Part shown: piece by piece, positions 54,201-56,644 of the stretch | Position numbering within the stretch: position 1 is the first letter of the stretch | Layout of the letters: every line of letters starts with the position of its first letter | From: Triplophysa rosa | Lineage: Eukaryota > Chordata > Actinopteri > Cypriniformes > Nemacheilidae | Reading direction: 5' to 3' | Length of the DNA stretch: 64,000 bases | Assembly (NCBI RefSeq): GCF_024868665.1 | Contig: NC_079906.1 | Span: 7,501,745-7,565,744 of the forward strand | Notes under the pieces: model-generated | What the model was told of the DNA's origin: nothing | The model's input: only the letters and a program-made list of their open reading frames with translations | Databases searched by the model: none | Translations under genes and position numbers: made by a program

Positions 54201-56644
54201 CAGTGTACTGTCTGTGTACCACGGAAGTTCATCGCGAGCGGAAGGCTCAGGGTAGGGTTGCACCAGCCATTCGTAAGTTCTTTCTTAAACGTGAACATAA
54301 AGTCCACACTAGAGGCTCAGTAACTACTACTAGCTAGTTTGTAACTAAATCTGTATGTTATTCGGTTGCACCATTTGGTCTTAAGGCAGAACTTAGCTAG
54401 TTCGTAAGCTCTCCGTAAAGTAATGCGAAGTCGTATAATATGACGTTTACCTTCAACAGTCCAATAGCAGCCTTTAAATTTGTGAGAAAAACTTGTTGAA
54501 ATGTTGTGAATTTCAAAACATTCTTGATTTAAACTTATTTTACCTCACATAATAACGGTAAAATCGGTATATAGAATACTACCTTTCATGAATAACATAT
54601 TTAAAAGTAGATTAATAAACAAATGCTGTTTAAAACAATACAGCCTACTTAATGCAATAATAAATGACATGCAATATGGGTGATTTCATTTTACTGCCAA
54701 CCGCCACATAAATAAAAAGAAGATTATTTCATTTTGACGTGCACAACACAGGCAGATATACACACACGGAGGCGCGCTAGGACGGTTCATGTTAGAGCAG
54801 TCAAAAATTAAATGTCATCACACAATGTTCTCTATTTTAAAAGGTAAGTGACTGTAAATGTCAGCGTTATCATGTGTGTAAATCATTGAAGAATGTCGAG
54901 TGAAGCAAGAGCTTATTCCGTTAGGAGTCTTCCGTAAATATTTAGTTTATACTTAACATTAAGCTTCAACTAAGTTGAATGGTGCAACTCAAAAATATTT
55001 TGTAGTGCGTAAGCTGTAACTTAATGCCCGTTTAAGTCAAAACTAGTCAGTAAAATCAGTCTTGTTTAACTGGATTTCATTCATCATTATATTTTCGCGA
55101 AAGTTTAAGCTGGGGTACTGCAATGTTTATTTTCTATAAAAAATGCTAACTTACTGCAAATGATAGCTAGCAAATTATTTTAAAATAATGTTAGCACATG
55201 AAAGCATTGCAAATAAATTGTTTACTTTACGTTCTTTGTGTATGTTTTTGACCAGCAAACTATGTGTAATGAAGAATTGGTGTAAATTACAGTAGAAGTT
55301 CAAGAATTTCTGTCTAAGGATTTTTTGGTCACCCTAATAAAATCACTGGGTCTTACCTGGCCACCTCTAAAAAAAGGTTCTGGCTACGCCCCTGGTCTGA
55401 ACATAAACTTTATGTACTTTTACTACTTTTTGCTCCTTTGTTTCATTATTTTTCAGATTGTTATTTATCTTTTCAGAATTGTGTATCTGTTACACTGTGA
55501 AGCAGTTGGAAAAATGTTTCTGTAAAAGGAAACCTTTATGCTTCTGTTATAGATGCAAATCTGATTGTCACTGTCATGGTGTAAAATAGAATGACTCCAA
55601 AGGAGGATTTTCTATTTGTTGTGTGTTTTCTATATTGGGGTGGCCGATGGGGGGGCATCGGCCACCAATACTGACCTCGCATACCCCTCAGAAAATGTGC
55701 AGTTGCGCCCCTGCACAGCACCCATAGAGACCAATAACACCAGCTATGACATGTATATGGATAGTATACAAAAAACACCGTACCATGTGACTGTGACAGC
55801 AAAAATGTAGAAAACAAACTGTTAATATTATTTTATATTATTAATATTTATATTTAAAATAAAATAGGATAAGAGAAAATAGCATCCCTGTCACAGTCAC
55901 ATGGTACAGTGCAGTTTATTTGTCAACTACCTATATTCTAATGGAAGGAAGACACTTAAAGAATTTGTTTAACAAAATAAAGATTGATTGAATAATTATT
56001 TGTTGTTGCAGTAATTTTGGTAACACTACCATTTTATAAATCAATCATTCATTTAATAAGGTAATAATTTAGTGTCTCAACTTAAACTTACTTCAGTTTC
56101 TTGCTAAGGCAACATTTCTTATTAAGTTTAAAAAAAAACATTTAGTTTGATATTTTATTTGATCCCTAACAGAAATGTATCCCTAAATAAAAGCGTTGCT
56201 AAAATATAACCAAAAAGGGGTTCCCTCTCCCCAGGGCCCAATACCGAGGCTTTACTATACAGTCGAATTTGAAACTTCAGAACAATATCCCAATTTTTAA
56301 CCAACATAAAGAAGTTTTGTCAACAGTGTTCTTGTTTTTGTATTGCAGGTGAGAGCTGCTTTCAAACACAAAACCAAAGTGTGGACATTAACCAGCAGCT
56401 CTATCCGCAACATTAACGTCAAACCATTCAACTCAGATGTCGTAAGTCCTTGTATTGTTCATTCTAATGATTTTGGCTTGATATACTTTGGACTATCCAC
56501 AACATGTATTTCACGCCCAGTTTGCTATCTTTCTTGTTTCCTTCTCAGATGAATGGCAACAAGGGAGGTGTTACTCCCACAAAGATGAACACATGGGATA
56601 AAAGCACCAACTCAGCCAACCGCATAGATTTGTCAGCGGTATAA
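7103..56644 (+). CDS. adgrd1: adgrd1 (GPR133), adhesion G protein-coupled receptor D1, complete 26-exon coding region
   Basis: The protein is a cell-surface adhesion GPCR that self-cleaves at its GPS site and is activated by a tethered agonist; human GPR133 signals through Gs and cAMP. Coding exons: 7103-7159, 7238-7274, 8278-8394, 9254-9349, 10513-10635, 11884-12060, 13151-13408, 17137-17204, 19772-19924, 20006-20065, 20655-20781, 22689-22796, 23900-23975, 24525-24666, 38777-38850, 41881-42004, 44646-44749, 46102-46213, 46714-46867, 48119-48185, 49826-49892, 51545-51636, 51737-51863, 52115-52156, 56349-56441, 56549-56644. Total 2,751 bases, 916 residues, against about 874 in human. Order: signal peptide 1-19, pentraxin/LamG-like domain about 45-288, GAIN about 330-599 with HL|TNFAILM cleavage after Leu586, seven helices about 605-855, tail ending SAV. 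The Stachel sequence and tail separate it from ADGRD2. All junctions are GT-AG and in phase. Confidence 0.93.
7238..7274 (+). CDS. adgrd1: adgrd1 exon 2: mature N-terminus
   Basis: The 37-bp exon encodes [12 protein letters not shown] plus one base (ends phase 1). It is bounded by CTTACAG and GTAAAA. Its assignment rests on position, phase and agreement with exon 3, as the sequence itself is poorly conserved. Confidence 0.72.
8278..8394 (+). CDS. adgrd1: adgrd1 exon 3: start of pentraxin-like domain
   Basis: The exon reads [19 protein letters not shown] and onward. ASHYWPL is the first beta strand of the ADGRD1 pentraxin/LamG-like domain. Sequons NRT and NGT lie near the end. Phase 1/1, acceptor ACCAG, donor ATAA|GTATGT. 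Confidence 0.9.
   Translation, partial: AWRCWRPLHTTGLWIQWRGSMVYQTKLGTEQVMLMGLT
8427..8521. repeat. (CTTT)n microsatellite
   Basis: A perfect CTTT tract of about 95 bases begins 33 bases after the exon 3 donor of adgrd1. Its reverse-strand translation gives the KKER repeats, which are not a gene. Confidence 0.97.
9254..9349 (+). CDS. adgrd1: adgrd1 exon 4: Asn/Thr/Ser-rich cassette
   Basis: A 96-bp phase 1/1 exon between CATCACAG and GTGAGG. It encodes about 32 residues with four possible N-glycosylation sequons (NHT, NSS, NDS, NIS) and almost no charged residues. It falls between the ASHYWPL strand and the DIVEG-VNKGIYL segment that are much closer together in human ADGRD1. Skipping it keeps the frame. 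Prediction relies on splice sites and phase, so it is less certain than its neighbours. Confidence 0.65.
9624..9743. mobile_element. Fragment of fold-back MITE
   Basis: The central part of the Angel-type fold-back repeat: GGAACACAAAAGAAGATATT at one side and ATATCTTCTTTTGTGTTCTG at the other, with the outer ends lost. Lies in adgrd1 intron 4. Confidence 0.65.
9750..11883 (+). other. adgrd1: adgrd1 introns 4-5, no other gene seen
   Basis: Apart from exon 5 at 10513-10635 this is AT-rich intron. A short palindrome near 11652-11680 (ATATATGCATTTGGAATGC with its complement ATGCATATATA) is the only local structure noted. The minus-strand frame 9963-10316 has no support. Confidence 0.5.
10513..10635 (+). 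CDS. adgrd1: adgrd1 exon 5: pentraxin-like domain
   Basis: Reads [18 protein letters not shown], then a segment with two cysteines ([12 protein letters not shown]) that matches the equivalent paired cysteines of human ADGRD1. Acceptor TGTGTAG, donor GAAG|GTACG, phase 1/1. Confidence 0.9.
11884..12060 (+). CDS. adgrd1: adgrd1 exon 6: pentraxin-like domain
   Basis: Reads [20 protein letters not shown] and on to HIKLPG. VTFSFFWK is a core strand of the domain in ADGRD1. Phase 1/1. A (GT)n tract starts only 14 bases after the donor. Confidence 0.92.
12074..12247. repeat. (GT)n microsatellite with one ambiguous base
   Basis: About 174 bases of nearly perfect GT, with an N at 12167. It starts 14 bases after the donor of exon 6. 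All valine/cysteine and threonine/histidine frames here are repeat translations. Confidence 0.98.
13151..13408 (+). CDS. adgrd1: adgrd1 exon 7: end of pentraxin-like domain
   Basis: The largest coding exon (258 bp) reads [20 protein letters not shown] and contains INGTFS and the signature [16 protein letters not shown] before YYKAAIG. These are the C-terminal strands of the pentraxin/LamG fold. Phase 1/1, acceptor TATTCAG, donor ATTG|GTAAG. Confidence 0.95.
13658..14060. mobile_element. Fold-back MITE (Angel-type), full length
   Basis: A palindromic element of about 400 bases. The left end AGTTCACCAAAAAATGAAAA is mirrored by the right end TTTTTGGGTGAACTATCCCT followed by TTAA. The inner arms CCAATGACTCCCATAGTAGG and CCTACTATGGTAGTCAATGG meet near 13880. 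There is no coding capacity. The family name is from memory. Intron 7. Confidence 0.8.
14061..15344 (+). other. adgrd1: adgrd1 intron 7, nothing recognised
   Basis: AT-rich intronic sequence. The frames at 14614-14832 and 15269-15613 (minus) show no domain, splice partner or codon bias. Confidence 0.5.
15345..15411. mobile_element. MITE end fragment
   Basis: GAGTGAGTAAGTAATG...GAACTGTTCCTTTAA is the right end of the same fold-back family as 13658-14060, truncated inside. Confidence 0.5.
15880..16139. mobile_element. Fold-back MITE (Angel-type)
   Basis: Left end AAAGGAAAGTTCACCCAAAA and right end GCGTAAACTATCACTTTAAA. The inner arms CCTGTATGACTTTCTTCCTT and AAAGAAAGTCATACGGGTTT pair. Both minus-strand frames across it (15790-16026, 15915-16133) are repeat shadows. 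Confidence 0.78.
16606..16950. repeat. Interspersed repeat with CAACCGGTCATT inverted arms
   Basis: Starts TATTATTACACAGCTCTTTG, passes CTTGATTTTGATTGGTCAGT, and ends in an inverted pair CAGTCAACCGGTCATT / AATGACCGGTTGACTG. A diverged second copy is at 25846-26255. It looks non-coding and MITE- or SINE-like. Confidence 0.65.
17137..17204 (+). CDS. adgrd1: adgrd1 exon 8: linker
   Basis: The 68-bp exon encodes [19 protein letters not shown] and TDSM, a Ser/Thr-rich linker between the pentraxin-like and GAIN domains. It starts phase 1 and ends phase 0. The assignment relies on phase and splice sites; this linker varies between species. Confidence 0.7.
17866..18086. mobile_element. Short dispersed element with AATTCGTA arms
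   Basis: Contains ATCTAATTCGTACACTTTAG and, inverted, GTACGAATTCATACGAATTA, around a GGGGCGGGGTTAGGGGC centre. This is a pattern I know as a very common cyprinid MITE. It has no ORF. Intron 8. Confidence 0.6.
19440..19612 (-). repeat. Dispersed repeat, inverted copy of 58790-58960
   Basis: Read on the minus strand it gives GACGGTTTCATCGGACGCAC, then GTTAACTTCCGGTCTGTGTT and an AT-rich tail. The same order occurs on the + strand at 58790-58960. Non-coding. Confidence 0.65.
19772..19924 (+). CDS. adgrd1: adgrd1 exon 9: start of GAIN domain
   Basis: 51 codons between TTTACAG and GTAGAT. It includes [19 protein letters not shown], matching the human FLQ/YLQNVSLSLP-type segment that opens the GAIN A helix region. 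The sequons NKT and NLT are present. Confidence 0.88.
20006..20065 (+). CDS. adgrd1: adgrd1 exon 10: GAIN subdomain A
   Basis: 20 codons, [20 protein letters not shown], phase 0/0, acceptor TTTCAG and donor GAG|GTATGT. It corresponds to the human FLKAVGEILLLPGW helix by pattern and position. Confidence 0.82.
20655..20781 (+). CDS. adgrd1: adgrd1 exon 11: GAIN subdomain A
   Basis: Reads [20 protein letters not shown] and onward to GGMSSVA. The helix with L-DTVDKVM matches the human LIDTIDTVMGHV segment. Phase 0 in, phase 1 out, donor GCAG|GTCTGT. Confidence 0.9.
20969..21415. mobile_element. MITE with GGGCCAGATTTACTAA ends
   Basis: The left end GGGCCAGATTTACTAACAGC and right end TGTTTAGTAAATCTGGCCC are inverted repeats around 447 bases. 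The flanks are CTA and TTA, which fits a 3-bp TNA-type duplication (PIF/Harbinger-like) with one change. It has no transposase. Intron 11. Confidence 0.65.
21500..21790. repeat. Interspersed GC-richer repeat
   Basis: AAAGCAACACTATAGAACGT...CTTGTGGTTGATATGCGCAA and a CG-rich continuation. I recognise this as a dispersed fish repeat by its opening, but ends and class are unclear. Confidence 0.4.
21791..22688 (+). other. adgrd1: adgrd1 intron 11, 3' part, nothing recognised
   Basis: AT-rich sequence with a CTCTCTCTC patch near 22400-22490. No gene or clear repeat was seen. Confidence 0.45.
22689..22796 (+). CDS. adgrd1: adgrd1 exon 12: GAIN subdomain B start
   Basis: Reads [20 protein letters not shown] then [15 protein letters not shown]. 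The [11 protein letters not shown] motif aligns with YRFPAHGQSFI of human ADGRD1. Acceptor TTGACTAG, donor CAAT|GTGAGT, phase 1/1. Confidence 0.92.
23900..23975 (+). CDS. adgrd1: adgrd1 exon 13: GAIN subdomain B
   Basis: Reads [20 protein letters not shown] and [19 protein letters not shown] is the conserved GAIN strand (human TVVGLLYHSMHYYLN). The donor AAG|GTGACG runs directly into a GT-rich microsatellite. Confidence 0.93.
23981..24213. repeat. GT/GC alternating microsatellites
   Basis: Two GT-rich tracts (about 23981-24020 and 24136-24213), with GCGC interruptions, flank 115 bases of ordinary intron. The first begins almost at the exon 13 donor. Confidence 0.9.
24525..24666 (+). CDS. adgrd1: adgrd1 exon 14: GAIN subdomain B
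   Basis: Reads [20 protein letters not shown] and on to [20 protein letters not shown]-type strand and PLI-V-L-H segment are as in human. Phase 2 in, phase 0 out. The following intron is 14.1 kb, the longest in the gene. Confidence 0.93.
24746..24863. mobile_element. Left end of a fold-back MITE
   Basis: CTTAAAGGAAAAGTTCATCT...TTTACTCACC...AACACAAATAAAGATATTTT is a diverged left half of the Angel-type element, about 80 bases after exon 14. Confidence 0.6.
24864..25845 (+). other. adgrd1: adgrd1 intron 14, first part, nothing recognised
   Basis: AT-rich intron. No ORF, RNA gene or clear repeat could be supported. Confidence 0.45.
25846..26255. repeat. Interspersed repeat, second copy of the 16606-16950 family
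   Basis: GATTATTACGCGGCTCATTT, CTTGATTCTGATTGGCCAGT, and the inverted arms CAACCGGCTGTTATTG / CAATAACAACCGGCTG about 50 bases apart. It is more GC-rich in the arms than the intron-7 copy. Confidence 0.62.
26556..26940 (+). repeat. Dispersed repeat A, copy 1 (with CTTAGTGTAAA subrepeats)
   Basis: AGATCATAAAGGCATTTGTT through CTTAGTGTAAATAGTATCTA. The same ~370 bases recur at 35005-35376 in the same orientation at an estimated 85-90 % identity. The 3' part consists of short near-tandem units around CTTAGTGTAAATAG. Confidence 0.75.
27141..27635 (+). other. Unrecognised intronless ORF with one internal TGA
   Basis: An open frame inside adgrd1 intron 14, same strand. ATG at 27141 (A at -3) is followed by 28 sense codons, a TGA at 27228-27230, then 134 sense codons to TAG at 27633-27635. 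The downstream part alone could start at the Met of [11 protein letters not shown] (27288). It is polar, with the visible stretches [20 protein letters not shown], then [17 protein letters not shown] and a Pro/Thr end. No transmembrane segment or known motif is seen. The 5' part is CG-richer than the intron and an AATAAA lies at 27871-27876, so a small retrogene or single-exon gene is conceivable. The TGA could be a nonsense mutation, an error or recoding. I do not recognise the family; coding status is unproven. Confidence 0.4.
27890..29725 (+). other. adgrd1: adgrd1 intron 14, middle part
   Basis: AT-rich intron with a short (AAAG)n at about 28660-28684. No gene was seen. The minus frame 28485-28745 reads through the AAAG tract and is rejected. 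Confidence 0.45.
29726..29930 (+). repeat. Dispersed repeat B, fragment (same family as the 49164-49598 insert)
   Basis: Shares with 49164-49598 the order GCGCATGC, CAATTTGAGCTTAAG, TTTAATTGTTGGTGGGAAAT, GCCAGCGATTTT and CATTCAAG-A-ATAGGACTG. Frames over it on both strands are repeat shadows. Confidence 0.62.
29931..32406 (+). other. adgrd1: adgrd1 intron 14, nothing firm
   Basis: Ordinary intron with CATT/CACT-rich low-complexity patches at about 30630-30745 and CT tracts near 30800 and 30910. A GC-richer block at about 31140-31345 has open frames on both strands but no recognisable domain. Confidence 0.45.
32407..32790 (+). repeat. Interspersed repeat (AAGGTCCAATGTGTAA type)
   Basis: Opens TTTAAGGTCCAATGTGTAAT and includes CAGAGGTGTATAAAGACCTT, CAAACTGCTCTACAGAGCGC and CATCACCACTAGATGCTGCT. 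I know this series as a frequent cyprinid dispersed repeat. Its far end looks truncated. Confidence 0.6.
32791..33942 (+). other. adgrd1: adgrd1 intron 14, nothing recognised
   Basis: No coding or RNA feature supported. A GAGAGAGAG patch occurs near 33792. Confidence 0.45.
33943..34679. mobile_element. hAT-like non-autonomous element with 8-bp near-duplicated flank
   Basis: Begins TAGGGCTGGG and ends AATCCCTA. The flanks are GTTTTTAG (33935-33942) and GTTTTTGG (34680-34687), 7 of 8 identical, as expected of an aged hAT target duplication. The inner ends carry the inverted ATCGATTCTCAA / TTGAGAATCGAATC motif. It has no transposase. Confidence 0.65.
34890..35376 (+). mobile_element. tRNA-headed SINE-like element / dispersed repeat A, copy 2
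   Basis: The segment about 34908-34975 looks tRNA-derived: TGTAGAGCTTGGCACTGGAG followed by the B-box-like GGTTCTAATCC. From 35005 the sequence is the same as 26556-26940. The tRNA-like head may belong to the same element, with copy 1 being 5'-truncated, or be an adjacent insertion. Confidence 0.5.
35377..37310 (+). other. adgrd1: adgrd1 intron 14, nothing firm
   Basis: Overlapping frames at 35499-35693, 35698-36063 and 36038-36235 show no shared domain or splice pattern. I could not support a gene or a named repeat. Confidence 0.4.
37311..37455 (+). mobile_element. tRNA-derived SINE
   Basis: The A-box-like CTTAGTGGTTAGAGCATGGC, the B-box-like GGGTTTGATCCCAGG and the conserved fish tail GTCGCTTTGGATAAAAGCGT then CTGCCAAATG appear in order, followed by a short A-rich end. 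It is about 140 bases, complete by appearance. Confidence 0.8.
37617..37866. mobile_element. MITE with CTACACTCTT ends and TGGTTCTTTGTGG repeats
   Basis: The left end CTACACTCTT and right end AAGAGTGTAG are perfect 10-bp inverted repeats. The interior repeats GGTTCTTTGTGG / AAGAACC motifs. It has no coding capacity. Confidence 0.65.
38777..38850 (+). CDS. adgrd1: adgrd1 exon 15: GAIN, approach to GPS
   Basis: Reads [20 protein letters not shown] then [13 protein letters not shown] carries the first GPS cysteine. Acceptor TTTCAG, donor CAG|GTGGGT, phase 0 in and 2 out. A MITE begins 14 bases into the next intron. Confidence 0.93.
38864..39284. mobile_element. Fold-back MITE (Angel-type), full length
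   Basis: TTAAAGGGACAGTTCACCCA at the left and TGGGTGAACTATCCCTTAA at the right, with inner arms around 39030-39170 (AACCAAACAGTTCTTAGCCA / CAAGAATTGTTTGGTTATAA). It begins 14 bases after the exon 15 donor. Frames at 39014-39271 and 39045-39227 are its shadows. Confidence 0.8.
39602..41442. mobile_element. 1.84-kb TIR DNA transposon rich in AACCCAGC motifs
   Basis: The left end TACACTCTAAACATGGCTGG and the right end CCAGCCATTTTTAGAGTGTA are inverted repeats, extended by GGGTTAAAAACAACCC-type sequence. If the ends are CACTCTAAA...AGAGTG, the TA on each side (39602-39603, 41441-41442) would be the target duplication. About 150-bp terminal zones are packed with AACCCAGC/GCTGGGTT. The interior is AT-rich, apart from a coding-looking minus-strand patch at 40375-40680. 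Intron 15. Confidence 0.7.
40375..40680 (-). pseudogene. Coding-looking fragment inside the TIR element, one frameshift
   Basis: On the minus strand an acceptor-like TTCTTCTTTATAG at about 40681-40693 is followed by an open frame starting [20 protein letters not shown] and running to [15 protein letters not shown]. The frame then stops, but the adjacent frame continues [20 protein letters not shown] up to LLAEE and a TAA. A one-base difference in a T run near 40498-40502 explains the break. It may be a captured or transposon-encoded exon. I do not recognise the family. Confidence 0.4.
41881..42004 (+). CDS. adgrd1: adgrd1 exon 16: GPS cleavage site and tethered agonist
   Basis: Encodes residues 558-599. 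GVWSNEGC, then [20 protein letters not shown]. Trp564 and Cys569, Cys581 and Cys583 are the GPS signature. HL|T at 585-587 is the self-cleavage triad. [11 protein letters not shown] is the Stachel agonist and is identical to the ADGRD1 type. Confidence 0.96.
42005..44645 (+). other. adgrd1: adgrd1 intron 16, no gene seen
   Basis: 2.6 kb of intron. The block 43490-44230 is GC-richer and has several short open frames without domains; it could be regulatory but nothing specific was recognised. Confidence 0.4.
44646..44749 (+). CDS. adgrd1: adgrd1 exon 17: TM1
   Basis: Reads [20 protein letters not shown], then the hydrophobic [14 protein letters not shown], the first membrane helix. Phase 0 in, 2 out; acceptor CTCCACAG, donor TC|GTGAGT. 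Confidence 0.95.
44826..45225. mobile_element. MITE with ATTAAAGGTCCAGTGAA ends
   Basis: ATTAAAGGTCCAGTGAA at the left is mirrored by TTCACTGGGACTTTAAT at the right with one mismatch, about 400 bases apart. The terminal TTAA is part of the palindrome, so the target duplication (TA or TTAA) is ambiguous. It starts about 75 bases after exon 17. Confidence 0.72.
45700..46010 (+). mobile_element. V-SINE-like element (HE1/DANA type)
   Basis: The tRNA-like head has GGGGTTAGAGACTCGGAC and the B box GGTTCGAGCCTC. The conserved middle reads CCCTTGAGCAAGGCACCG then GCTCCCCGGGCACCGCAGCA. The end is GAGCACAAATTCCGAGTATG plus a CATCA tail. The class is judged from the central domain as I remember it. Overlapping frames on both strands are shadows. 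Intron 17. Confidence 0.75.
46102..46213 (+). CDS. adgrd1: adgrd1 exon 18: TM2
   Basis: Reads [20 protein letters not shown] and [16 protein letters not shown] is the conserved adhesion-GPCR start of TM2. The acceptor TATATAG is weak in pyrimidines. Ends phase 0 at ACG|GTGAGT. Confidence 0.95.
46214..46713 (+). other. adgrd1: adgrd1 intron 18, nothing recognised
   Basis: 500-base intron without a clear repeat or ORF. Confidence 0.5.
46714..46867 (+). CDS. adgrd1: adgrd1 exon 19: TM3 and start of TM4
   Basis: Reads [20 protein letters not shown] then [19 protein letters not shown]. Cys674 is the TM3 partner of the extracellular disulfide. The MLVEGLHLY motif is family-wide. Ends in YYYAIGWG, the TM4 start, phase 1. 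Confidence 0.97.
46868..47602 (+). other. adgrd1: adgrd1 intron 19, 5' part, nothing recognised
   Basis: Ordinary intron. The open frames 46729-47001 and 47010-47210 run out of exon 19 or start in intron and have no further support. Confidence 0.5.
47604..47910. mobile_element. Fold-back MITE (Angel-type), right end eroded
   Basis: TTAAAGTGATAGTTCACCCA at the left; inner arms TGTATGACTTTCTTTCTTCC / GGAAGAAAGAAAGTCATACA; the right end reads GAGTAAATGATGACAATTTG but lacks the final GGGTGAAC. The frame 47657-47869 is a shadow. Confidence 0.78.
48119..48185 (+). CDS. adgrd1: adgrd1 exon 20: TM4
   Basis: Reads [20 protein letters not shown]. Completes GWGSPLVI (human GWGFPLLI) and the TM4 helix. 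Acceptor TTACTCAG, donor CAA|GTAAGT, phase 1 in and 2 out. Confidence 0.93.
48239..48975. mobile_element. Outer MITE with AAGGCCTGTTCACACC ends
   Basis: TTAAAGGCCTGTTCACACC at the left and GGTGTGTGAACAGGCCTTAA at the right are inverted repeats. About 290 of the 737 bases are its own; the rest is the insert at 48271-48701. Intron 20. Confidence 0.75.
48271..48701. mobile_element. Inner MITE with TATGTGACCCTGG ends
   Basis: TATGTGACCCTGGACAACAA and its near-complement TTTTGTGATCCAGGGTCACA bound 431 bases. ACCAGTCTTA and TAAGACTGGT extend the arms. The flanking TATA could be the target duplication. It lies inside 48239-48975, so it is the younger insertion. Confidence 0.8.
48972..49736. mobile_element. 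Fold-back MITE (Angel-type) split by an insertion
   Basis: TTAAAGTGATAGTTCGCCCA begins directly at the end of the previous MITE, sharing its TTAA. The right end is TGGGTGAACTATCACTTTAA. The two halves (48972-49163 and 49599-49736) are parted by a 435-base insert. Confidence 0.8.
49164..49598. mobile_element. 435-bp insert in the MITE with ATGTGGG duplication
   Basis: ATGTGGG occurs on both sides (49157-49163 and 49599-49605), and removing one copy plus the insert restores the MITE arm AGTGAATGTGGGCCAGTGCT. The insert has no clear terminal inverted repeats and no ORF. Part of it is repeated at 29726-29930. Class uncertain; a 7-8-bp duplication would suit a hAT-like element. Confidence 0.72.
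49826..49892 (+). CDS. adgrd1: adgrd1 exon 21: ECL2 and TM5
   Basis: Reads [20 protein letters not shown] then VIM. CWLS holds the ECL2 cysteine (Cys746) that pairs with Cys674; [14 protein letters not shown] is TM5. Acceptor TACTAG is atypical (no C before AG) but phase and homology are clear. Confidence 0.95.
50060..50398. repeat. AATGG-rich repeat block, left part
   Basis: Short words such as ATTGGTTTTAATGGAAACTA and ATAATGGGAATTGTATTGG recur here and again in 50914-51275, mixed in both orientations. It is AT-rich and not protein-coding. Confidence 0.7.
50404..50908 (-). mobile_element. Solo LTR-like element with 5-bp target duplication
   Basis: 505 bases starting TGTCATG and ending CATGACA, with AAAAC on each side (50399-50403 and 50909-50913). 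TG...CA ends and a 5-bp duplication are typical of LTR retrotransposons. On the minus strand an ATTAAA poly(A)-type signal (50486-50491) lies about 85 bases before the end, which suggests that orientation. No internal retroelement genes are present, so it would be a solo LTR. The + frame 50656-50937 is incidental. Confidence 0.7.
50914..51275. repeat. AATGG-rich repeat block, right part
   Basis: Continues the block broken by the LTR-like insert. It contains CCCAAAACACACTAGGAAAA, an uninterrupted parallel of the insertion site. Confidence 0.7.
51545..51636 (+). CDS. adgrd1: adgrd1 exon 22: TM5 end and intracellular loop 3
   Basis: Reads [20 protein letters not shown] then [21 protein letters not shown] completes TM5 and the basic loop follows. 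Acceptor CCTCCAG, donor AA|GTGAGT. Confidence 0.95.
51737..51863 (+). CDS. adgrd1: adgrd1 exon 23: TM6 and TM7 start
   Basis: Reads [20 protein letters not shown] then [32 protein letters not shown] is TM6 with the toggle-type Trp; [14 protein letters not shown] starts TM7. It is separated from exon 22 by only 100 bases. Confidence 0.96.
52115..52156 (+). CDS. adgrd1: adgrd1 exon 24: TM7 end
   Basis: A 14-codon exon, [14 protein letters not shown], phase 0/0. It is the classic GxFIFxFHCxxN end of TM7 in adhesion GPCRs. The next intron (52157-56348) contains the nested hAT elements. Confidence 0.95.
53948..55394. mobile_element. Inner hAT element, 1,447 bp
   Basis: Ends CAGGGGCGTAGC and GCTACGCCCCTG are perfect 12-bp inverted repeats. 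The flanks are GTCTGAAC on both sides (53940-53947 and 55395-55402). It is a different hAT subfamily from its host, as the ends diverge after CAGGGGCG. No transposase ORF; non-autonomous. Confidence 0.87.
54253..54990. mobile_element. Possible third-level element with GTTGCACCA ends
   Basis: TAGGGTTGCACCAGCCATTC at the left and GAATGGTGCAACTC at the right form an inverted pair inside the inner hAT element. An internal GGTTGCACCATTTGGTCTTA repeats the motif. No clear target duplication was found, so this may be a structure of the hAT element itself. Confidence 0.4.
55722..56348 (+). other. adgrd1: adgrd1 intron 24, 3' end, nothing recognised
   Basis: AT-rich. ACCGTACCATGTGACTGTGAC (split 55778-55798) and CACAGTCACATGGTAC (about 55892-55907) form an imperfect inverted pair, perhaps a short MITE remnant. 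Confidence 0.4.
56349..56441 (+). CDS. adgrd1: adgrd1 exon 25: cytoplasmic tail
   Basis: 31 codons beginning [20 protein letters not shown], which matches the human tail almost residue for residue. Acceptor TTGCAG, donor GTC|GTAAGT. Confidence 0.95.
56549..56644 (+). CDS. adgrd1: adgrd1 exon 26: tail end and stop
   Basis: 31 codons and TAA at 56642-56644. It starts [20 protein letters not shown] and ends NRIDLSAV. The final Ser-Ala-Val fits a class I PDZ ligand (S/T-x-V). Acceptor CTTCTCAG. Confidence 0.95.
   Translation: MNGNKGGVTPTKMNTWDKSTNSANRIDLSAV

Larger units (their letters stand above)
52471..55713. mobile_element. Outer hAT element, 3,243 bp with nested insert
   Basis: Ends CAGGGGCGCAA and TTGCGCCCCTG are perfect 11-bp inverted repeats. 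The 8-bp CACAGCAC occurs on both sides (52463-52470 and 55714-55721). Terminal CAGGGGCG and an 8-bp duplication are hAT hallmarks. Without the inner element about 1.79 kb remain. A short frame at 52706 ([14 protein letters not shown], then stop) may be a transposase remnant; no DDE core or dimerisation domain was found. Intron 24. Confidence 0.85.
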
